In this document: positions 18,206 to 27,130 of the stretch, in pieces
Layout: the number at the start of each line of letters is the position of its first letter
Position numbering within the stretch: the stretch's first letter is position 1
NCBI GenBank assembly: GCA_947502265.1
Contig: CANMZB010000008.1
Location: 124,001-188,000, forward strand
Length of the DNA stretch: 64,000 nucleotides
Origin: an uncultured Sulfitobacter sp.
Lineage (GTDB): Bacteria; Pseudomonadota; Alphaproteobacteria; Rhodobacterales; Rhodobacteraceae
Reading direction: 5' to 3'
Position numbers and translations under genes: made by a program
Notes under the pieces: generated by a model
Told to the model about the DNA's origin: nothing
Databases searched by the model: none
Seen by the model: only the letters and a program-made list of their open reading frames with translations

Positions 18206-20518
18206 TCAATGTAGCTGTTTATTCACGGTTTCTGTTAAATCATTGAGCGAAAACGGCTTGGGGAGAAAAACGGAATTCGGAATTCTCATTTGGGCTTCGC
18301 CAAGGCTGTCCTCGGCATAGCCCGAGACAAAGACAACCCGCACGCCCGGACGCGCCTTGAGCGCTTCGCGTACCCAGCTTGGCCCATCCATTCCGGGCAT
18401 TACGACGTCCGTTACGAATACATCAATCTTCAAACTTTCATCCTCAAGCGTCAGGAGAGCCGCTTCGGCGTTTTCCGCTTCAAGCACCGTATAGCCGCGC
18501 AACCGCAGCGCGCGGCTGGCAAAAGCACGCACAGGTGCTTCGTCTTCGACCAATAAGATGACACCACCCGTCGCAGGTCCCGCCGCCGCAATCTTTTCGA
18601 ACGCAGGTTTCGGGGCTTCTGGGGACAGCATCTGCGCCAGCACGGGAAAATACAGTGTAAAGGAGGTGCCGACCCCTTCTTTGCTGTCGACGAAAATATA
18701 GCCCCCCGTCTGCTTTACGATCCCATAGGCTGTCGACAGACCAAGGCCGGTACCCTCCCCCGTCCTCTTGGTCGTAAAGAACGGCTCAAACACTTTATGG
18801 AGCTTGTCGGGCTGGATTCCGACACCGCCATCGTTAACCTGAATGGTCACATACTCTCCCGCTGGCACAGTCACCTGATCGCGGCACAGCGGCTTGTCGA
18901 GGTGGGCACATTCAGTGATAATCTTGATCTCCCCGCCCGACGGCATCGCGTCGCGCGCGTTGACCACGAGATTCATCAGGACCTGTTCCAGCTGTCGCTT
19001 GTCCGCGCGGATCGGTTGCAGGACCGGATCATGGCTGAGCGTCAGCGTGATTTTCTCGCCCACCAACCGGTTCAGAAGATGGGTTAAATCGGCCAGTGTA
19101 TCGCGCATATCAAGCGTCTCAGGACGTAGCGTCTGCTTGCGCGAGAAGGCCAGCAATTGCCCGACAAGAGCCGCCGCGCGATTTGCGTTCTGGTTGATTT
19201 GCACAAGATCGCCATAGTCCTGATCGCCGGGATCGTGACGCAGCAGCAAAAGGTCGCAATGGCCGGAGATGGCAGTGAGCAGATTGTTGAAATCATGCGC
19301 AACGCCCCCCGCCAACTGCCCGATCGCCTGCATTTTCTGGCTCTGCACAAATTGCGCTTCAAGGGACTTCAGTTCTGTCGCATCGTGCAGAACCGCGATC
19401 AGGGCCGGCTCCCCTTCCTCCTCGATCCGGTTAAGCGTCACCTGAACAAAGGTTTCCTTATCGCCACGGCGGAGCCTGAGAAACTCTGATTTCTGCGCAA
19501 GGCGACCGGCCAGCGTGTCTTCAAGCCAGTCACTTATTGCGCGGCCCAACCCTTCCATCAACGTGGAAAGATGTGCGCCCTCGACAAGGGCAATGCCGAT
19601 CAACTTGGCAGCGCGTTTGTTGAAAGACTGCACGTTGCCGTCCGGCGCGATCTTTATCATCGGGATCGGCATGTCCTGAAAAACCTGCCAATTCGGATGT
19701 GCAACCGCGTTTCCACTGGCCGGTGGAGGCAGCAGATAAAGCGCCTGACGTCCCGCACCGGCGTCGGTTTGCGCGATGAGGGCGGGATGGTTGCCCGATG
19801 TGGTGGACACGTCCATCACCGTGCCGGGAACGACCACCTGCTCGGGAAACAGCAGATCGATCGACTTGCAACGCGCACCTACAAATTGCCGCGCAGCATG
19901 GTTCATCGACAGAATCGCGCCACTGCGCCCGATCATAATCATCGGGAGTATCCGCGTTTCTCCCTGCGGGGCACCGGTCTGCTGGGTGTTCATCGGCTCG
20001 ACCCGCCAGGCAAAACCGTCCTGCCCGATGTCATGAACGGCCAGAATGATCTGTCCACTGCTGGTCACGATCTCCTCGCGCGCGCACCCTGCGCCCTCGG
20101 CCCGCGATTGCAGGCGGAAAAGGATCGGACCGGGATTGGCGATATGCGCGCAAAGTACTTTGGCCAGTGTGGAGACAACGGTATCGCCGAACTGTCCGAA
20201 AGCAGCCGGATTGGCAAAAGTGATTTGCCCGTCTGCCGTGACGATAAATCCCGGCGCGCTGTCATTGGCGATAAACTGCGCCGCTGTATGATGGGACTGG
20301 GCACGCGCCGCGCGTTGGCCCAGTTGCAACAGGCACAACCCGGTGACGAGCACAGCAAGGCTGCCTCCGGCGGCAAACACCGTCCGCTGCATCCCGCCAT
20401 CCAGAATCAGAAGGGCAGCAATGCCCACCACTCCCGCAAGTACCGCCAGCACCGCAATGCGAGGCGGTGAAACATGGTTGAGACGCTCTGTGAGCGTCCC
20501 ATGGGCAAATCGGTACAT
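18206..20518 (-). CDS. cckA: CckA-type hybrid histidine kinase
   Basis: A 770-residue hybrid kinase. Two transmembrane helices lie near residues 20-65, then PAS regions, a HisKA domain with the hallmark GGVAHDFNNLLTAISGH (phospho-acceptor His), an HATPase with NLVVNARDAMPSGG and GEGTGLGLSTAYG, and a C-terminal receiver (VILLVEDEAPVRAF; phospho-acceptor Asp in FVTDVVMPGMDG). CckA feeds the ChpT-CtrA phosphorelay controlling motility, gene transfer agents and cell cycle in this class. The ATG at 20518 has AGGGGA just upstream and is preferred over two earlier in-frame starts. Confidence 0.92.
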   Translation of the reverse strand: MYRFAHGTLTERLNHVSPPRIAVLAVLAGVVGIAALLILDGGMQRTVFAAGGSLAVLVTGLCLLQLGQRAARAQSHHTAAQFIANDSAPGFIVTADGQITFANPAAFGQFGDTVVSTLAKVLCAHIANPGPILFRLQSRAEGAGCAREEIVTSSGQIILAVHDIGQDGFAWRVEPMNTQQTGAPQGETRILPMIMIGRSGAILSMNHAARQFVGARCKSIDLLFPEQVVVPGTVMDVSTTSGNHPALIAQTDAGAGRQALYLLPPPASGNAVAHPNWQVFQDMPIPMIKIAPDGNVQSFNKRAAKLIGIALVEGAHLSTLMEGLGRAISDWLEDTLAGRLAQKSEFLRLRRGDKETFVQVTLNRIEEEGEPALIAVLHDATELKSLEAQFVQSQKMQAIGQLAGGVAHDFNNLLTAISGHCDLLLLRHDPGDQDYGDLVQINQNANRAAALVGQLLAFSRKQTLRPETLDMRDTLADLTHLLNRLVGEKITLTLSHDPVLQPIRADKRQLEQVLMNLVVNARDAMPSGGEIKIITECAHLDKPLCRDQVTVPAGEYVTIQVNDGGVGIQPDKLHKVFEPFFTTKRTGEGTGLGLSTAYGIVKQTGGYIFVDSKEGVGTSFTLYFPVLAQMLSPEAPKPAFEKIAAAGPATGGVILLVEDEAPVRAFASRALRLRGYTVLEAENAEAALLTLEDESLKIDVFVTDVVMPGMDGPSWVREALKARPGVRVVFVSGYAEDSLGEAQMRIPNSVFLPKPFSLNDLTETVNKQLH

Positions 20519-20635
20519 GGCGTCCCCTGACAGCATTCGAATCGTGAATTCCAGCATCGGCTACAAACAGTTAATCAGGGATTAATCATGAAGCAGAATT
20601 CGCAGAAACTTCCCGCGTCAGTTGAGTAAGCGCGA

Positions 20636-21799
20636 TCAAACCACGTGCGTCAAGTGCGCAGTGAAGAAACCGTCCCCGTCCGCGCTCACGGCGAAGGTCT
20701 TTTGAAAAACGCAGGTCCAACCGGGATGACGGTCCAGAAACGCCTGAACACGCGCTTCATTTTCGACATGCAAAACGGAACATGTCGCATAGGCAAGCGT
20801 TCCACCGACACCGATCATCGGGGCGGTTGTGTCGAGAATATCGTCTTGTATGGCCGTGAGTTCCTTCAGACGCTCGGGTGTCAGACGCCATTTAGCCTCC
20901 GGCGCGCGGCGCCACGATCCGCTGCCGCTGCAAGGTGCGTCAACCAAGACCAGATCGAAGGGCGCTTCTGTCGCGATCTGTTGCGTGGCGATCTGCGTGA
21001 TCTGCGCTCCTGCGCGCGCAGCGCGTGAGGGCAGATCGGACATGCGGGCAGGATCAATGTCATGCGCGAAAACACAGGTCTCGTCGCGTAAGGCCAGCGC
21101 CAGCGCCTTCCCGCCGCCCCCGGCGCAATAGTCAAGTACGCGCGCCGCGCGAGGCAGCGCATCCACAACCGCCTGACTGCTCGCATCCTGAAGCTCGACA
21201 AAGCCTTCCTGATACGCAGGCGCACTGCGCACGCGCCGACTGCCGTCGAGCACAGTCAAAGCGGTCGGGCCAAGCGGGTTTTCAACAACCGTCACGCCGC
21301 TTTGATCTAACATCAACAGTGCTTCGGAAGAAGTTGTTTTTGCTGTATTTACCCGCATGGTTACGGGTGCGCGCCCTTGCAGCGCCAGTGCCGTCTTCTC
21401 TGCGTCATCGCCCAAAGACGTGTCAAACTCCCGGATCAGCCAATCAGGCAGGTTCAGCTTGATCGCGCGCGCCATATCCGCGTCTGGCGCGGCTTTTTCA
21501 TGCTCCAGTAACACGGGCGGCGCATGACCTTCACCGGTGAACAGGGTTTCGGGATCGACGCCCTGCTGGCGCAGCATTCCGATCATCAGGCCGCGCCCTG
21601 TCTGCGCACCGCCAAGATGCGCTGCACTGCGCCAGCAGCGCAACACATCAAAGACATGATCGCGGATCGCGGCGCGGTCCTTGGACCCCGCAAAGCGGTG
21701 ACCGCGCGCCCAGCGGGTCAAAACCTGTTCGGCAGCCATGCCGTCAGTCACCTGATCGAGTATTTCGATGGCCGCGGCCACCCTTGCGCCCGGTGTCAT
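20636..21799 (-). CDS. RsmB/NOP-family rRNA cytosine-C5 methyltransferase
   Basis: A 387-residue SAM-dependent methyltransferase of the RsmB (Sun/Fmu) type. The N-terminal NusB-like helical region covers about residues 1-130; the SAM site includes LDYCAGGGGKALALA, and the two catalytic cysteines are in DAPCSGSGSWRR and YATCSVLHVEN. Such enzymes make m5C in 16S rRNA; the exact position is not certain, so no symbol is assigned. The start overlaps a 34-codon ORF resembling the GuaB C-terminus (ATGA). Confidence 0.88.
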   Translation of the reverse strand: MTPGARVAAAIEILDQVTDGMAAEQVLTRWARGHRFAGSKDRAAIRDHVFDVLRCWRSAAHLGGAQTGRGLMIGMLRQQGVDPETLFTGEGHAPPVLLEHEKAAPDADMARAIKLNLPDWLIREFDTSLGDDAEKTALALQGRAPVTMRVNTAKTTSSEALLMLDQSGVTVVENPLGPTALTVLDGSRRVRSAPAYQEGFVELQDASSQAVVDALPRAARVLDYCAGGGGKALALALRDETCVFAHDIDPARMSDLPSRAARAGAQITQIATQQIATEAPFDLVLVDAPCSGSGSWRRAPEAKWRLTPERLKELTAIQDDILDTTAPMIGVGGTLAYATCSVLHVENEARVQAFLDRHPGWTCVFQKTFAVSADGDGFFTAHLTHVV

Positions 21800-21900
21800 G
21801 GATGCTTCCTTTTTAATAACGTTTCGAAAACCCTAACCAATCTGGCGTTCGGGGATTCGCGGATGATCTGGACGTCCTGCATGCCCATTTCAGTCAGCAT
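21796..21900 (-). pseudogene. GuaB C-terminus-like 34-codon fragment
   Basis: A short ORF on the same strand as guaB contains DVQIIRESPNAR, which matches the extreme C-terminus of the GuaB in this window ([12 protein letters not shown]) at 10 of 12 residues, then continues into unrelated sequence ending at the rsmB-like gene start (ATGA overlap). An in-frame stop lies just before its ATG. It looks like a relic of a second guaB 3' end left at the far edge of the inserted arginine block. A real small gene is possible but less likely. Confidence 0.5.
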
Positions 21901-21972
21901 TTCTCAACCCCCGCCATCAATATTTTCCCCGCTGGCCGCCACACGGGGCGACAAAGGGGCGCGACCGAACCT

Positions 21973-22755
21973 TCAAAACCTCAGCGACAGACAAGACATG
22001 CCGCCATCAAGCTTGGCACACTCGGAGTTATTGATCTCGACGACGTCATATCCGGCGTCGCTTAACATCCCCGCCGTACGCGGGAAACCCGCCGGACACA
22101 GCACAAACCGGTTGAAACGTATGCTGTTGGCGGCTGCTTCCTCCCCTTCGGCGACATGCAGCACGCGGTAGCCGTCAAAACAACCCGACGCGTCCAGCCG
22201 TTGCGTTGACAGGATGGTTTCCGCGTCCAGCAATGAACAATCGGTTTTGAAATGCAACACCCCCGGCGGGGTAAAAACCTCGCGCAGCTTATGGCCCCAT
22301 TCGGTCATGATTTCCACCAGTTCGGCCACGCCTGCGGCATCGGTCCGATCCGAGCGGCCAACCAGAACTTCGCGCCCTGTCACCAGAATATCACCGCCCT
22401 CAATATGCCCCGGACCGCTGATCTTGCGAACATCATCATACGCTGCGCGCAGGGCCGGTTCCATCTCGGCCACCTCGCCCATTCGGCTGCTTGCCCCCGG
22501 ACGCATAAGAACAGCCCCCCGAGGCAGGCACAGCGCCGTATCCTCGACAAAAACGGCATCGGGATAGGCGTCAAGCGGCGGCAATTCGATCACCTCCGCT
22601 CCGGTTTCTTTCAACGTAGCAACGTAATGTGCGTGATCGGCCAGCATCTGATCCAGATCGGGGGTGCCGGTATCTGTGGCGCGTAGACCATCAACGATAC
22701 TGCTTGCCGGTCGACGGGTGATCGCGCGGGTGAACTCAAAACTCGGGTCGCTCAT
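21973..22755 (-). CDS. Dimethylarginine dimethylaminohydrolase (DDAH)-family amidinohydrolase
   Basis: A 260-residue guanidino-modifying enzyme of the DDAH/arginine deiminase superfamily. Conserved parts are FVEDTALCLP, the HIEGGDIL motif, an active-site histidine in GVLHFKTDCSLLD and the catalytic cysteine in DGGMSCLSLRF at the C-terminus. DDAH hydrolyses methylated arginines to citrulline and methylamines. The gene follows the AruI-type decarboxylase by 15 bases on the same strand, so it joins an arginine or methylarginine catabolic unit. The true substrate could be another guanidino compound. Confidence 0.85.
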   Translation of the reverse strand: MSDPSFEFTRAITRRPASSIVDGLRATDTGTPDLDQMLADHAHYVATLKETGAEVIELPPLDAYPDAVFVEDTALCLPRGAVLMRPGASSRMGEVAEMEPALRAAYDDVRKISGPGHIEGGDILVTGREVLVGRSDRTDAAGVAELVEIMTEWGHKLREVFTPPGVLHFKTDCSLLDAETILSTQRLDASGCFDGYRVLHVAEGEEAAANSIRFNRFVLCPAGFPRTAGMLSDAGYDVVEINNSECAKLDGGMSCLSLRF

Positions 22756-22770
22756 TGGTGTCTCACTTGT

Positions 22771-24366
22771 TCAGGAAGAATGTGAAAGGTTCGGGGCCTG
22801 CACCTCGATCAGGGTCGGCCCGGCCTTGGCTGATGCGGCTTTCAGGGCCGCGGCGAATGCATCAGCATCCGGACCACAGCGCCAGAACGGCATGCCACAG
22901 GATTGGGCCACAGCGGCAAAGTCCGGCGGTGTCGGATCACATCCCACCACCGTGACCCCGACGGCCTGCATAGACGTGGCAATCTCCTGATACCCGTGAT
23001 TGTTCCAGATCACGAAGGTGATCGCCAGCTTCTCGTCCACCGCGCACATCAGCTCCGGCAGACTGAATTGCGCGCCGCCGTCGCCGGCAATGCAGATCAC
23101 CGGGGCCGAAGGATCAGCCAGCGCCGCACCGATAGCCGCCGGAATTCCGTAACCCAATGCGCCAAATCCGGTGGCAGCATTGAACCACCCCCCCGGCCGA
23201 TCGTGATCGTAATAGAGGTTGCCCGCATAAACCGGATAGGAAGAATCCCCTACCATGATCGCGTTGGGAACAGCGTCACGCGCCGCGTTCAGCAAAGTGC
23301 AAAGCGCGCGCATCTCGGGACCGATTTCCTCAAAGGCGCGGCTGCGCGCCTCTGCCGCCCGGGGCGCGCCATTTGTGTTTTCGGAGCGCGCAAGGCGCTC
23401 GTTCAGAGCCTCCAGCGTCGCCAATGCGTCGCCCTTGATCGGCAACTCGGTTGCATGGCGCGCCAACTGCTCAGCGCAAAGATCAATGCGGATCAAGGTA
23501 TTCATAACCGGCATCGTGCCGGTGCCATTCATGTCGTAATCCGTCCGCCCCAGTTCGGTTCCGACGGCCAGAACAACGTCGGAGGCGGCGATCAGATCAC
23601 GCACCGCCTGCAAGCTTGGGCTGGCGGGGACACCGAGCGGATGTTCGTGCAGGATACCACGCGCATTCACCGTCTGCACCACGGGCGCGTCCAGCTTTTC
23701 TGCAAGCGTCCGGATCATCTGCGCCGCGCGGCGCGCGCCGCCTCCGGCCAGAATAACAGGCGCATGGGCCGCCCTCAGCAACGCTGCGGCTTGTGTGATC
23801 TGATCCGCGTTGACGGGGATCTCATCGGCTGGCGCGGCGGTCGCCGTCTGCGTGGCAAAGCCTGATCCCGCCACATCAAGAGGGATCTCGATGTGCGTTG
23901 GGCCCGGTCGGCCGGTGTGAAACGGTGCAAAGGCACGATCCAGCGCGGGCGTCAGATCATCCGCCCCCTCAATGCGCTCAGATACCAGCGCCACCGTGCG
24001 CGCCATGGCCCGTTGGTCCGGCAGCTCGTGCAAATGGCCCAGACCTTTTCCAAGACTGGCAAGGGTATTCACCCCCGATACCACCAGCATCGGTACGCTA
24101 TCGGCGCGCGCCTGCCCCATCGCGGTCAGTGTATTGGTTAACCCCGGTCCGGTGATCACAAAGGCAACGCCTGGCTTGCCCGAAACGCGGGCATACCCAT
24201 CGGCCATAAACCCCGCCCCCTGTTCATGGCGCGGGGTGACGTGGCGGATACCCGATCCGGCCAACCCGCGATAAAGTTCGACCGTATGCACACCCGGAAT
24301 ACCAAAAACGGTATCCACCCCACGTTCGGCCAGTCGGGCGACCAGCGCCTCTGCGATACTTGTCAC
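22771..24366 (-). CDS. aruI: Thiamine-diphosphate-dependent 2-ketoarginine decarboxylase (AruI-like)
   Basis: A 531-residue ThDP enzyme of the acetolactate-synthase fold: N-terminal PYR domain (HEQGAGFMADGYAR with the conserved Glu), central domain and C-terminal PP domain (GDGGAQFSLPEL, then NNHGYQEI). By neighbourhood with an arginine-type aminotransferase and DDAH it best fits 5-guanidino-2-oxopentanoate (2-ketoarginine) decarboxylase of the arginine transaminase pathway. The start is GTG, overlapping the aminotransferase stop (GTGA). Acetolactate synthase proper is less likely, because there is no regulatory-subunit gene nearby. Confidence 0.75.
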   Translation of the reverse strand: MTSIAEALVARLAERGVDTVFGIPGVHTVELYRGLAGSGIRHVTPRHEQGAGFMADGYARVSGKPGVAFVITGPGLTNTLTAMGQARADSVPMLVVSGVNTLASLGKGLGHLHELPDQRAMARTVALVSERIEGADDLTPALDRAFAPFHTGRPGPTHIEIPLDVAGSGFATQTATAAPADEIPVNADQITQAAALLRAAHAPVILAGGGARRAAQMIRTLAEKLDAPVVQTVNARGILHEHPLGVPASPSLQAVRDLIAASDVVLAVGTELGRTDYDMNGTGTMPVMNTLIRIDLCAEQLARHATELPIKGDALATLEALNERLARSENTNGAPRAAEARSRAFEEIGPEMRALCTLLNAARDAVPNAIMVGDSSYPVYAGNLYYDHDRPGGWFNAATGFGALGYGIPAAIGAALADPSAPVICIAGDGGAQFSLPELMCAVDEKLAITFVIWNNHGYQEIATSMQAVGVTVVGCDPTPPDFAAVAQSCGMPFWRCGPDADAFAAALKAASAKAGPTLIEVQAPNLSHSS

Positions 24367-25550
24367 GCGGTTTCCTTCTGTAGGGTGCTGGCGTGCCGGA
24401 TGATCCGGTCACAGGCGGTGTCAAAACTTGAGTCGTCCACCGTCAGCGCGATGCGCACCCAGCTGTCCAGCGTTTCACCAAAGGACGATCCCGGCATCAC
24501 TGCGACACCGCCGAACTCCAACAAATGGCGTGCATAATCGTAACCGCTCAGACCCGTGGCGGACACATCCATCATGGCAAACATTCCCGCGCGGGGTTGA
24601 TGCACCGTAAAACCGGTTTCACCAGACAGGCGTTGATGTAACCGTTCGGCGCGCGCGGCATAACGCTGCCGCATGCCCTGTGCCACGGACGAGCCGTCAC
24701 GGATGGCCATTTCGGTCATATCGGCAATGAAAGGTTGATTGCCGAACAGCATGGTCTCCGACAGGGGCAACAGCGCCTCGATAAAATCGGTGGGGCCGAC
24801 GCACCAGCCACTGCGAAAGCCCGGCGCAGCATGGGATTTCGAGATCGAAGAGACCACAATCACCCGGTCGGCAAATTCGGAATGCGCCAGGGGGGAGGCA
24901 AACTCCGCACCGTCAAAAACCAGATCCTGATACACCTCGTCCGAAATGATCCACAGATCATGCTCAAGCGCCAGTTTTCCAATGGCATCAATATCGGCCG
25001 CAGTCAGAATTGATCCGGTGGGATTATGCGGTGTGGTCAACAGGATGGCAGTTGTTCTTGATGTGATCCGCTCCGCGATATCCGCCGCGTTGATGCGAAA
25101 TCCGTTTTCGGGACGCAACGGCACTGCCACCATGTCGGCACCGCTGGCACGGATCACCCCTTCATAGGTGGCATACATCGGATCACCGACAAGCACCTCG
25201 CAACCGGCTTCTGCCACCCCCATCAACACTGCATAAAGCGATGTCTGGGTACCGGGAAAACACAGGATCTGATCGGCCCCGATATGGCGCCCCGCAGTGC
25301 GGGTATATTTTTCGCCAAGCGCGGCCCTAAGCCCCGCCTCCCCGCGCCCGTTTGAATAGGTGGTCCGCCCCCGGCGCATTGCATCCACTGCCGCCTCGAC
25401 CAACGCTTCAGGGGTTGCAACGTCCGGCTCGCCAATCGTCATTTCGATGATATCGCGGCCTTGGGCAACCAGCGCTTTGGCCTCAAGGTAGACTTCCCAT
25501 TTGGCCCCGCCCAGGCCCGACAAGCGTTTGGTAATGTCTGTGTATTTCAT
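24363..25550 (-). CDS. Class I/II aminotransferase, probably arginine:pyruvate type (AruH-like)
   Basis: A 395-residue fold-type I PLP aminotransferase. Visible parts are EMTIGEPDVATPEAL, TTPHNPTGSIL, SDEVYQDL and the PLP lysine in SSISKSHAAPGFRSGW. The ATG at 25550 has GGAGG upstream; a longer in-frame reading enters the TetR gene. It overlaps both neighbours, the TetR stop before it (ATGA) and the AruI start after it (GTGA), so the three genes form a tight unit. Context implies transfer of the alpha-amino group of arginine to pyruvate, giving 2-ketoarginine; sequence alone does not fix the substrate. Confidence 0.82.
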   Translation of the reverse strand: MKYTDITKRLSGLGGAKWEVYLEAKALVAQGRDIIEMTIGEPDVATPEALVEAAVDAMRRGRTTYSNGRGEAGLRAALGEKYTRTAGRHIGADQILCFPGTQTSLYAVLMGVAEAGCEVLVGDPMYATYEGVIRASGADMVAVPLRPENGFRINAADIAERITSRTTAILLTTPHNPTGSILTAADIDAIGKLALEHDLWIISDEVYQDLVFDGAEFASPLAHSEFADRVIVVSSISKSHAAPGFRSGWCVGPTDFIEALLPLSETMLFGNQPFIADMTEMAIRDGSSVAQGMRQRYAARAERLHQRLSGETGFTVHQPRAGMFAMMDVSATGLSGYDYARHLLEFGGVAVMPGSSFGETLDSWVRIALTVDDSSFDTACDRIIRHASTLQKETA

Positions 25551-26194
25551 GTCCAGCCTCCAACATATTCCAATTCCAGCCCGATAATCGCGCCCACCGA
25601 TTTCAACCCGATTTCGGGCAGTTCCCCCGGTTCGAACGCGCCCGGCAAGGCACCACCTTCGATCCATAAACCGTCGATCACGGCGTTGCAGGCGATGGCC
25701 AAACGGCGAAGCGCGCGCGGTTCTGTCGCGATTCCCGCCTCGCAGAGCGCATCGGCAATCAACGCCTCCAGACGGTCACGAAAATCGTGATAGGTCTGTT
25801 CGTGGATCTCCCGCATCTTTGCGTCCACGCGCAGCTTGTTCAAAAAGCTGGCCCATAAACTGACCATACCGGGATCGACCACGGGCGGGACCAGACCGGT
25901 TGCAACAAATGCCTCAAGCCGTGCTTTGGCCGATATGCCGGTCGTCAACGCGGGCGCTGTCGTAAGGTTTGTCATATGGCTCATGTGATGTGCGTAAGCG
26001 GCAGTAATCAGGTCTTCCTTTGAGGAAAAGTGATGCCGGATCAGGCCTTGGCTCACCTCGGCGCGGTTGGCAATGGCCCGCACTGTGGCCCCTCGCACGC
26101 CGTCCTGCGCGATCAGGGCAAGCGTCGCCAGAATGAGCGTCTCTTTGCGCTGCGCCGCAGATTCACGCCTGAATTTAGGAGAGCTTTTAATCAT
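25547..26194 (-). CDS. TetR/AcrR family regulator (BetI-like)
   Basis: A 215-residue regulator. The N-terminal HTH is GVRGATVRAIANRAEVSQGLIRHHFSSKEDL in outline (about residues 33-65), and the C-terminal ligand domain resembles the BetI/TetR_C_6 group (VVDPGMVSLWASFLNKL). It is transcribed with the aminotransferase gene (ATGA overlap) and divergently from the ABC importer. A strong palindrome lies in the 80-base gap between the two start codons. It probably represses both arms in response to arginine or a guanidino intermediate; the ligand is inferred from context only. Confidence 0.88.
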   Translation of the reverse strand: MIKSSPKFRRESAAQRKETLILATLALIAQDGVRGATVRAIANRAEVSQGLIRHHFSSKEDLITAAYAHHMSHMTNLTTAPALTTGISAKARLEAFVATGLVPPVVDPGMVSLWASFLNKLRVDAKMREIHEQTYHDFRDRLEALIADALCEAGIATEPRALRRLAIACNAVIDGLWIEGGALPGAFEPGELPEIGLKSVGAIIGLELEYVGGWT

Positions 26195-26211
26195 CGGCGG
26201 CCTCGGCTTCC

Positions 26212-26233
26212 TAATTATACGGTTGCATAATTA
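26212..26233. promoter_or_regulatory. Candidate TetR operator
   Basis: A perfect inverted repeat with arms TAATTAT and ATAATTA spaced by 8 bases lies in the short gap between the divergent TetR gene and the ABC ATPase gene. Arm and spacer lengths suit a TetR-family dimer. Confidence 0.65.
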
Positions 26234-26276
26234 CGGAAAGCCCGCCTTACTACAAGCCAGAAAACTAGGAACCACG

Positions 26277-27077
26277 ATGACAACGTCAGATTCGACGATC
26301 CAGAATAACGCGCCCTGCGAGGTGCAGGATGAGGCGATACGCGTCATGGATCTGCATAAATCCTTCGGGATGCTTGAGGTGTTGAAAGGTGTCTCGCTGA
26401 AGGCGCAAAAAGGCGATGTCGTGGCAATCATCGGGGGCAGCGGGTCGGGAAAATCGACTTTTCTGCGCTGTATCAACTTTCTGGAAACGCCCAGCTCCGG
26501 CCAGATATTCGTAAACGGTGAAGAAATTCAGATGCGACCGGACGGATCACCCGTCAATCGCCGCCAGATCGAACGCATCCGCACGCGTCTGGGTATGGTA
26601 TTTCAGGCCTTCAATCTGTGGACCCATCGTACATTGCTGGAAAATGTAATCGAAGTGCCGGTTCATGTCCTCAAGGTGCCCCGCGCCGAGGCGATTGAAC
26701 GCGCCAAGGTGCTGCTTGACCGGGTCGGGTTGCGCGACAAGGCCGACACATTTCCCGCCTTCCTGTCGGGCGGCCAGCAACAGCGGGCCGCGATCGCGCG
26801 CGCTTTGGCCGTTGATCCCAGTGTGATGCTGTTTGACGAACCCACCAGCGCGCTGGACCCCGAACTGGTTGGCGAGGTTCTGACCGTTATCCGCGATCTG
26901 GCCGCCGAGGGGCGCACCATGCTGCTGGTCACTCATGAAATGAAATTCGCCCGCGAAGTGGCGACCCATGTCGTCTATCTTTATCAGGGTTTGATCGAAG
27001 AACAGGGCCCACCCGCCGAATTATTCGAGAATCCGAAATCCGCCCGACTGCAACAGTTCCTGAAGACAGTCGGTTAG
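26277..27077 (+). CDS. Amino-acid ABC transporter ATP-binding protein (HisP/ArtP-like)
   Basis: A 266-residue ABC ATPase of the polar amino-acid class. Walker A is IGGSGSGKST, the signature is LSGGQQQR, Walker B is VMLFDEPTSALDPE and the switch region is LLVTHEMKFAREVA, which is the pattern of HisP/GlnQ proteins. The ATG at 26277 with TAGGA upstream is preferred over a long in-frame extension that overlaps the divergent regulator. It is the first gene of a four-gene importer (ATPase, binding protein, two permeases) divergent from the arginine-type catabolic genes. Confidence 0.94.
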   Translation: MTTSDSTIQNNAPCEVQDEAIRVMDLHKSFGMLEVLKGVSLKAQKGDVVAIIGGSGSGKSTFLRCINFLETPSSGQIFVNGEEIQMRPDGSPVNRRQIERIRTRLGMVFQAFNLWTHRTLLENVIEVPVHVLKVPRAEAIERAKVLLDRVGLRDKADTFPAFLSGGQQQRAAIARALAVDPSVMLFDEPTSALDPELVGEVLTVIRDLAAEGRTMLLVTHEMKFAREVATHVVYLYQGLIEEQGPPAELFENPKSARLQQFLKTVG

Positions 27078-27130
27078 TAAGGCAGTCGGGTAGTAAGAAA
27101 CGAACCAATTAAAAAAGAGGGAGAATATCT

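Noticed and set aside
22771-24366. Acetolactate synthase large subunit
   Set aside because: There is no small-subunit gene nearby, and the neighbours point to arginine breakdown; the fold alone does not decide.
25551-25667. Longer N-terminus for the aminotransferase
   Set aside because: The extension lies within the TetR coding region and lacks a ribosome site; the ATG at 25550 has GGAGG.
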